Assembly (NCBI GenBank): GCA_049323435.1
Contig: JBMOMX010000043.1
Span: 1 to 64,000, forward strand
Reading direction: 5' to 3'
Origin: UBA11222 sp049323435
Lineage (GTDB): Bacteria > Pseudomonadota > Alphaproteobacteria > UBA11222
Length of the DNA: 64,000 nt
Positions 59,721-64,000 of this stretch are shown here, piece by piece. Below the pieces are notes generated by a model that was not told the DNA's origin, ran no database searches, and saw nothing but the letters and a program-made list of their open reading frames with translations. Position 1 is the stretch's first letter; every line of letters starts with the position of its first letter. Made by a program: the position numbers and the translations under genes.

Positions 59721-61552
59721 GCGTTGGCCGCTGCTACCGGCTTCATCCTGGCGAGCGCGGCGAGTTCCTTTTCATCGAGCGTCTCATTTTCCAGAAGCTT
59801 TCGGGCGATCCGTTCCAATGCATCTCTGCGCTCGCGCAGAAGACTGACGGTCCTCTCGAAAATATCGTCCACGATGCGCTTCACCTCTTCATCGATCGCT
59901 GCGGCGGTTTCCTCGGAATAGGAACGCTCCTGCGGACCGTAGTAGGGCTGGTCCGTAGCAAGGAAGGAGCGTCGGTCCTTCTCCAGCGCGACGTGGCCAA
60001 GCCGGTCCGTCATGCCATAGCGCGTGACAATGGCGCGCGCGATGTCAGTGACCTTGGCGAGGTCGTCGGCGGCGCCAGTGGAAAGATGCTCGAATATGAT
60101 CTGCTCCGCCGCGCGTCCGCCGAGCAACACCGCCATCTTGTTTTCCAGTTCCTCCCGCGTCATGAGAAAGCGATCCTCCGTCGGCCGCTGGATCGTGTAG
60201 CCGAGCGCACCGACGCCGCGCGGGATGATGGAGACCTTATGGACGGGATCAACGCCGGGCAGTGCCATGGCGACCAGCGCATGACCCGTCTCGTGATAGG
60301 CAACGATCTCGCGCTCCTTCGGGTTGAGCAGCCGGTTGCGCTTTTCGAGCCCCGCCACGATGCGCTCCACCGCGTTGTTGAAATCCTCCATCGTCACGGC
60401 GTCGGCCTTGCGGCGCGTCGCCAGCAGCGTCGCCTCGTTGACAAGATTTGCGAGATCGGCGCCCGTAAAGCCCGGGGTGAGCGCGGCAATCTTCTCCGCG
60501 TCCACCTCTGGCGCGAGCTTAGCCTTCTTCAGATGGACGTTCAGGATCTGGATGCGACCAGTCTTGTCGGGCCGGTCGACCAGGACCTGACGGTCGAAGC
60601 GGCCGGCTCGCAGCAGGGCCGGGTCGAGAATCTCGGGGCGGTTGGTCGCGGCCAGTAGCACGAGGCCTGTCGATGAATCGAACCCATCCAGCTCGACGAG
60701 GAGCTGATTGAGCGTCTGCTCCTTCTCATCGTGACCGCCTACAAGCGGCCCGATGCCGCGAGCCCGGCCGAGCGCATCAAGTTCGTCGATGAAGATAATC
60801 GCTGGCGCCTTGGCGCGGGCCTGCTCGAACAGGTCGCGCACGCGGGCTGCGCCAACGCCGACGAACATCTCGACGAACTCGGACCCTGAGATCGAGAAGA
60901 AGGGGACGCCGGCCTCGCCGGCGACGGCCTTGGCCAGCAGCGTCTTTCCGGTGCCGGGCGGGCCGACGAGGAGGACGCCCTTGGGCATACGGCCGCCGAG
61001 CCGGCCGTAGCCCTGCGGGTCCTTCAGGAAGTCGACGATCTCCTTCAGTTCATCCTTCGCCTCATCGACGCCAGCGACATCATCGAATGTCACGCCCGTA
61101 TCTTTTTCGACGTAGACCTTCGCCTTCGACTTGCCGATTTGCATCAGTCCACCGCCGATGCCCCCGCCCATTCTCTTGAGCATAAACATCCAGATGCCGA
61201 TGAAGAGCACCACGGGGATGACCCAGGACAGGAGGTCGCGCAGGAAGGTACTTTCGATCTGGCCGCTGACGACGACGCCGTGCTGTTGCAAATCGCGGGC
61301 AAAGTCCCGCTCAACCCGCGTCGTGATGAACATTGACCAGCCCTCGACGGGCTCTTTGAACCGCCCTTGAATGAAGCGGTCCGACACGGCCACCTCTGCG
61401 ATCCTGCCGTCCCGCAGATAGCTCTCGAATTGACTGTAAGGAATCTGCGCCACCTGCGTGGCTGTCGTGAACAAATACTGAAACGCCATCAGGAAGAAGA
61501 ATGCCGCGATCCAGTACCAGATGTTGAACTGAGTTTTCTTGTCCATTTCCAT
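59717..61552 (-). CDS. ftsH: FtsH-type ATP-dependent zinc metalloprotease
   Basis: A 611-residue membrane AAA protease. Two N-terminal membrane helices (about 10-30 and 108-126) flank a periplasmic domain. Walker A GPPGTGKT at 197-204, Walker B FIDELDA at 254-260, SRH with RPEILDPALLRAGRFDRQ, and zinc motif HETGH at 420-424. It is an accessory copy; linked degP and SPW genes point to envelope and protein quality control under stress. Starts 15 bp after degP. Confidence 0.94.
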   Translation of the reverse strand: MEMDKKTQFNIWYWIAAFFFLMAFQYLFTTATQVAQIPYSQFESYLRDGRIAEVAVSDRFIQGRFKEPVEGWSMFITTRVERDFARDLQQHGVVVSGQIESTFLRDLLSWVIPVVLFIGIWMFMLKRMGGGIGGGLMQIGKSKAKVYVEKDTGVTFDDVAGVDEAKDELKEIVDFLKDPQGYGRLGGRMPKGVLLVGPPGTGKTLLAKAVAGEAGVPFFSISGSEFVEMFVGVGAARVRDLFEQARAKAPAIIFIDELDALGRARGIGPLVGGHDEKEQTLNQLLVELDGFDSSTGLVLLAATNRPEILDPALLRAGRFDRQVLVDRPDKTGRIQILNVHLKKAKLAPEVDAEKIAALTPGFTGADLANLVNEATLLATRRKADAVTMEDFNNAVERIVAGLEKRNRLLNPKEREIVAYHETGHALVAMALPGVDPVHKVSIIPRGVGALGYTIQRPTEDRFLMTREELENKMAVLLGGRAAEQIIFEHLSTGAADDLAKVTDIARAIVTRYGMTDRLGHVALEKDRRSFLATDQPYYGPQERSYSEETAAAIDEEVKRIVDDIFERTVSLLRERRDALERIARKLLENETLDEKELAALARMKPVAAANA

Positions 61553-61567
61553 CGCCGCCTTCTCTAG

Positions 61568-62953
61568 TTACCTGATTATCAACAGCAGGCGGCCGCCGTT
61601 CCGCAGCAGCTCTACTGCGAGTGTCGTCAGACGGTTGGAGGTCCAGCGGTGGATATCATCGACCGATATCACGGGAATCCGATTGATCGCCAGGATCATG
61701 TCGCTCGGGCGAAGGCCAGCACGAGCGGCGCGACTTCCAGCAGTTACGCTATCGACAATCACGCCGTCCGATCCGGCCTCTCGCGCTTCCTGGCGAGAGG
61801 CGTTCCGCAGACTTGCGCCTTCGAACGCCGTTCCGGCCAACTGCGAGGACGCGGTATGCCCGCCGGCCTCGATCCGGACTCTAACCTCGCGCACACCGTC
61901 GCTGCGCACCACCGTCAGCCTGACATCGGTTCCAGAGGGCGTGAGGCCGATCCGGTTGCGCAGGTTGGCCGATCCGAGAACAGCGCGTCCATCAACAGCG
62001 GTGACGACATCGCCAACCCGCAAACCGGCCCGCTCAGCCGGTGAGCCTGACTCGACATTAGCGATCACGGCACCCCTTAGGTCGCCAAGCCCCAGCGCCT
62101 CGGCGAGGTCCGGAGTCACGTCCTGGATGCCAATGCCGACCCGGCCACGCCGAACCTCGCCATGAGCAACAAGCTGGTTCATGACGGTGACGGCCATATT
62201 GCTGGGCACCGCGAAGCCTATGCCGATATTGCCGCCGGCCGGGCTGAGGATCGCTGTGTTGATGCCGACGAGCTTGCCGTCCAGCGTGACCAATGCGCCG
62301 CCCGAATTCCCCGGGTTGATCGAGGCGTCCGTCTGGATGAAATCCTCATATCCCTCGTTGTTGATCCCGCTGCGCCCAAGCGCGCTGACGATACCGGAGG
62401 TCACAGTTTGACCAAGACCGAACGGGTTACCTATGGCAACCACATAGTCCCCGACCTTGAGACGATCGGAGTCGCCGATCTCCAAAGCGGCGAGATTGCG
62501 GCTCTCGACTTTGAGCAAGGCGATATCCGTCGCCTGGTCAGAGCCGACAAGTTCTGCATGCAGACGTCGCCCATCCTTTAGCGTGACCGTGATTTCACGT
62601 GCGTTCGCTACAACGTGGTGATTGGTGAGTATATGGCCTCGCGCCGCATCAACGATCACGCCTGACCCTGCGCTCATGCGCTGCCGAGGCGGCGGCGCGT
62701 CCGGCAGGTCGAAGAAGCGGCGGAAAAACGGGTCGTTGTAGAGCGGGTTGGACGCTGCGGGCGTTTCCGAAATGACAGAGATGTTGACGACTGCGGGAGT
62801 GACCCGTTCAAGCACAGGCGCGAGCGTCGGAAGTTGCTCCGCTATGCCTTGAACCGCCTGTCCGATGGCGGGAGAAGGCAGTCCGACCGCAATTGCAGCC
62901 ACCGCGCAGAGAACGATGATAGTCCGGCGGACGACCGTGTCCTTTCTGATCAT
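61568..62953 (-). CDS. Do/DegP-family periplasmic serine protease
   Basis: A 461-residue exported HtrA protease. A signal peptide (residues 1-33, ending SPAIGQA) precedes the trypsin-like domain with triad His113 (LTNHHVV), Asp143 (TDIALLKV) and Ser217 (NPGNSGGAL). Two PDZ regions follow, the first about 265-355 and a shorter second one to the end. Degrades or refolds damaged envelope proteins. GGAG 8 nt before ATG 62953 rejects the longer frame from 63061. Confidence 0.92.
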   Translation of the reverse strand: MIRKDTVVRRTIIVLCAVAAIAVGLPSPAIGQAVQGIAEQLPTLAPVLERVTPAVVNISVISETPAASNPLYNDPFFRRFFDLPDAPPPRQRMSAGSGVIVDAARGHILTNHHVVANAREITVTLKDGRRLHAELVGSDQATDIALLKVESRNLAALEIGDSDRLKVGDYVVAIGNPFGLGQTVTSGIVSALGRSGINNEGYEDFIQTDASINPGNSGGALVTLDGKLVGINTAILSPAGGNIGIGFAVPSNMAVTVMNQLVAHGEVRRGRVGIGIQDVTPDLAEALGLGDLRGAVIANVESGSPAERAGLRVGDVVTAVDGRAVLGSANLRNRIGLTPSGTDVRLTVVRSDGVREVRVRIEAGGHTASSQLAGTAFEGASLRNASRQEAREAGSDGVIVDSVTAGSRAARAGLRPSDMILAINRIPVISVDDIHRWTSNRLTTLAVELLRNGGRLLLIIR

Positions 62954-62993
62954 GAGTAATCTCCGTTTGACCCGACGATTGGCTTCCTCCTTT

Positions 62994-63051
62994 CCGTCTG
63001 AGGTCAGACGGAAGATATGCAAACCGGCCCGGCGTTCGGGCCGGGCCGGTT
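62994..63051. repeat. Two strong hairpins between the SPW and degP genes
   Basis: CCGTCTGA/TCAGACGG (62994-63011, 2-nt loop) and AACCGGCCCGG/CCGGGCCGGTT (63022-63051, 8-nt loop) are both perfect. No U-run follows, so they may stabilise or process the operon mRNA rather than end it. Confidence 0.6.
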
Positions 63052-63064
63052 CTGCCGACATGCA

Positions 63065-63430
63065 TCACGCAGTTGAGAGCTGACGGCCACGGACGAACCA
63101 GATGCTAGCGCCGGCCATTACAGCCACCACGATGCCGGCAACCACATGCGCCCACATCGCGTCCGTAGCCGCTGAGAAGCCAAGCGCCCAGGGCGCGATC
63201 ACCGCCCAAAGGCCAACCACCAGAGTGACCCACTCTTCAGCCTCATGGAATGCAAAGAGGGCGGCAGCCGCGATCACGGCGACGGCGGCACCTACGATCC
63301 AGGCATTCCACGCGGCATAGGTTTCGTTCGTGAAGCCCAGATACCATGGTGAGAGCAGAAGACCGAGACCGGCAATGATATTGAGGACATCGAAGACCGT
63401 CCGGTTACTGGAAGACAGTGACCTTACCAT
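63065..63430 (-). CDS. SPW-repeat membrane protein
   Basis: A 121-residue inner-membrane protein with four hydrophobic helices arranged as two repeats, each marked by the motif LLSPWYLGF and IAPWALGF (the SPW repeat). Function unknown; similar small membrane proteins accompany stress proteases in mobile heat-tolerance loci. AGGAGG lies 9 nt before the ATG. Its start overlaps the end of the omega-like gene by 26 bp. Confidence 0.85.
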   Translation of the reverse strand: MVRSLSSSNRTVFDVLNIIAGLGLLLSPWYLGFTNETYAAWNAWIVGAAVAVIAAAALFAFHEAEEWVTLVVGLWAVIAPWALGFSAATDAMWAHVVAGIVVAVMAGASIWFVRGRQLSTA

Positions 63431-63824
63431 TGTTCATTCCTCCTCGTTGGTTGGATGCGTCACCAGCTGGCGCCTGCATGCCCCACCCGCAAGCGGTCCC
63501 GCGATGACAATCATCAGTAAAAGATCTGGCTTCGAGAGAGAGCGCCGCAGCCGTTGCCCCCGCGTCAGCCCAACGCGAGGGGCACGCCGGAGGCGGAAGC
63601 AGGCTCGCGCTGTCCTGGCTCGGCAGAAACGGGGCGAGTTCCTCCTCCGTGAAGGCGTTTGCAGCGATCTCGTGCAGTGCGAGATCGACCGTGCTGGTCG
63701 CCGGCCGGGCGAGTCGCGGAGGGTGTCCCCTGGTGAGCGCCCGGCTACGCGCGGCCGCTGTCAAGGTAAGCGCGAAACGGTTCGGCAGAACCCTTTCACA
63801 ATCAAAGACGACAGACGGGTCCAT
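63405..63824 (-). CDS. RNA polymerase omega-like protein
   Basis: A 139-residue protein whose first 70 residues resemble RNA polymerase omega (RpoZ): VFDCERVLPNRFALTLTAAARSRAL, then TVDLALHEIAANAFTEEEL. The remaining half is low complexity and overlaps the SPW start, so it may be partly non-functional sequence. As a paralogue in an accessory stress cluster it could bias polymerase toward stress genes, but this is inference. ATG 63824 has GAGGT upstream. Confidence 0.65.
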   Translation of the reverse strand: MDPSVVFDCERVLPNRFALTLTAAARSRALTRGHPPRLARPATSTVDLALHEIAANAFTEEELAPFLPSQDSASLLPPPACPSRWADAGATAAALSLEARSFTDDCHRGTACGWGMQAPAGDASNQRGGMNNGKVTVFQ

Positions 63825-63999
63825 GGCCACACCTCACGCCGCCTTTCGTGAGGTCGCGGCCGGCACCGCCGCCGGCCGCGACATCACGTTCAAGCGCCAA
63901 CAAGGCTTGCTCGACCTCGTCCAGACGAGAGGGACGATCGTTTTCCGGCATACCCTCGTTCGTCGCCTGATCGATCAGGTACTCCGTATAGGCCCAGTT
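63802..63999 (-). CDS. 3' end of an unidentified gene running off the right edge
   Basis: A minus-strand frame open to the window end reads WAYTEYLIDQATNEGMP, then a charged helix (DEVEQALLALERDVAAG) and a Gly/Arg-rich tail, ending with a stop at 63802. It overlaps the omega-like start by 23 bp, as coupled genes do. I do not recognise the family; it is probably the preceding gene of the same operon. Confidence 0.5.
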   Translation of the reverse strand, partial: NWAYTEYLIDQATNEGMPENDRPSRLDEVEQALLALERDVAAGGGAGRDLTKGGVRCGHGPVCRL

Positions 64000-64000
64000 C

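Larger units (their letters stand above)
56583..64000. mobile_element. Remnant of an integrative conjugative element and stress island, right end outside window
   Basis: Directly after tRNA-Phe come a trbI fragment, DUF2274 and DUF736 genes, an abiE operon and a minus-strand protease cluster. None belongs to the conserved block that precedes, and codon choice differs (more GTC, CTC, GAC and CGG). No integrase or second attachment site is visible here. The segment 56583-56668 has no gene, and 59169-59312 is a junction without recognised features. Confidence 0.75.

Overview
The window is a 64 kb stretch of a GC-rich chromosome from an alphaproteobacterium. The evidence is a permuted two-piece tmRNA gene beside sspB, a PhaR-type regulator with phaA/phaB, a Fur/Mur-type regulator without CxxC motifs, and the order murA-DUF2948-hisD-UPF0262-phosphatase-infA-maf-rng, which is typical of that class. 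The order or genus cannot be fixed from sequence alone. No rRNA, CRISPR array, prophage or complete transposase gene was seen.

Layout. 0-15 kb is housekeeping: panD, a ThDP enzyme, a nitroreductase, fumC, sspB with ssrA, two tandem deazaflavin-type reductases, thyA-folA, two alpha/beta hydrolases, a soluble hybrid kinase, a polysaccharide deacetylase, a RutE-like reductase, and a tsaB-rimI-fur group. 15.5-15.9 kb holds nested palindromic repeats. 16-22 kb carries a HerA-like ATPase, the polyhydroxyalkanoate genes phaR/phaA/phaB, a nucleotidyl-cyclase-like protein and rpsD. 22.5-29 kb has an MFS transporter, tRNA-Thr, xthA, a HMG-CoA lyase and an enoyl-CoA hydratase. It also has a hicA-hicB-XRE cassette and an SDR. 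29-35 kb has efp, suhB, a three-gene OmpA/MotA-ExbB/MotB-like envelope operon, and a GST gene followed by a decayed copy of part of the MotB-like gene. 35-48 kb is translation and metabolism (rpmG, rpmI-rplT, pheST behind an attenuator-like leader, argG, manC, aspartate aminotransferase, beta-carbonic anhydrase) plus a CopG/ParE-type toxin-antitoxin pair. 48.9-56.4 kb is the murA-to-rng block, interrupted by a Phd/ParE pair between the phosphatase and infA.

At tRNA-Phe (56.5 kb) the core stops and accessory DNA runs to the right edge. It opens with the last codons of a trbI conjugation gene, then DUF2274 and DUF736 genes, all typical of integrative conjugative elements. A complete AbiEi/AbiEii toxin-antitoxin operon with an inverted-repeat operator follows. 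Then comes a minus-strand protein-quality-control cluster: an incomplete upstream gene, an RNA polymerase omega-like protein, an SPW-repeat membrane protein, a DegP/Do protease, an FtsH protease and a truncated histidine kinase. This resembles the mobile heat/stress-tolerance loci of Proteobacteria and is the most interesting part of the window.

Other points of note are an Asp in place of the fosfomycin-target Cys in MurA, the readable tmRNA tag (ANDNHEGLALAAA) next to its ClpXP adaptor gene, 18-bp tandem repeats in the phaR-phaA intergenic region, and a three-way alternative RNA structure ahead of pheS. All family assignments come from reading motifs and gene order; no database search was run.
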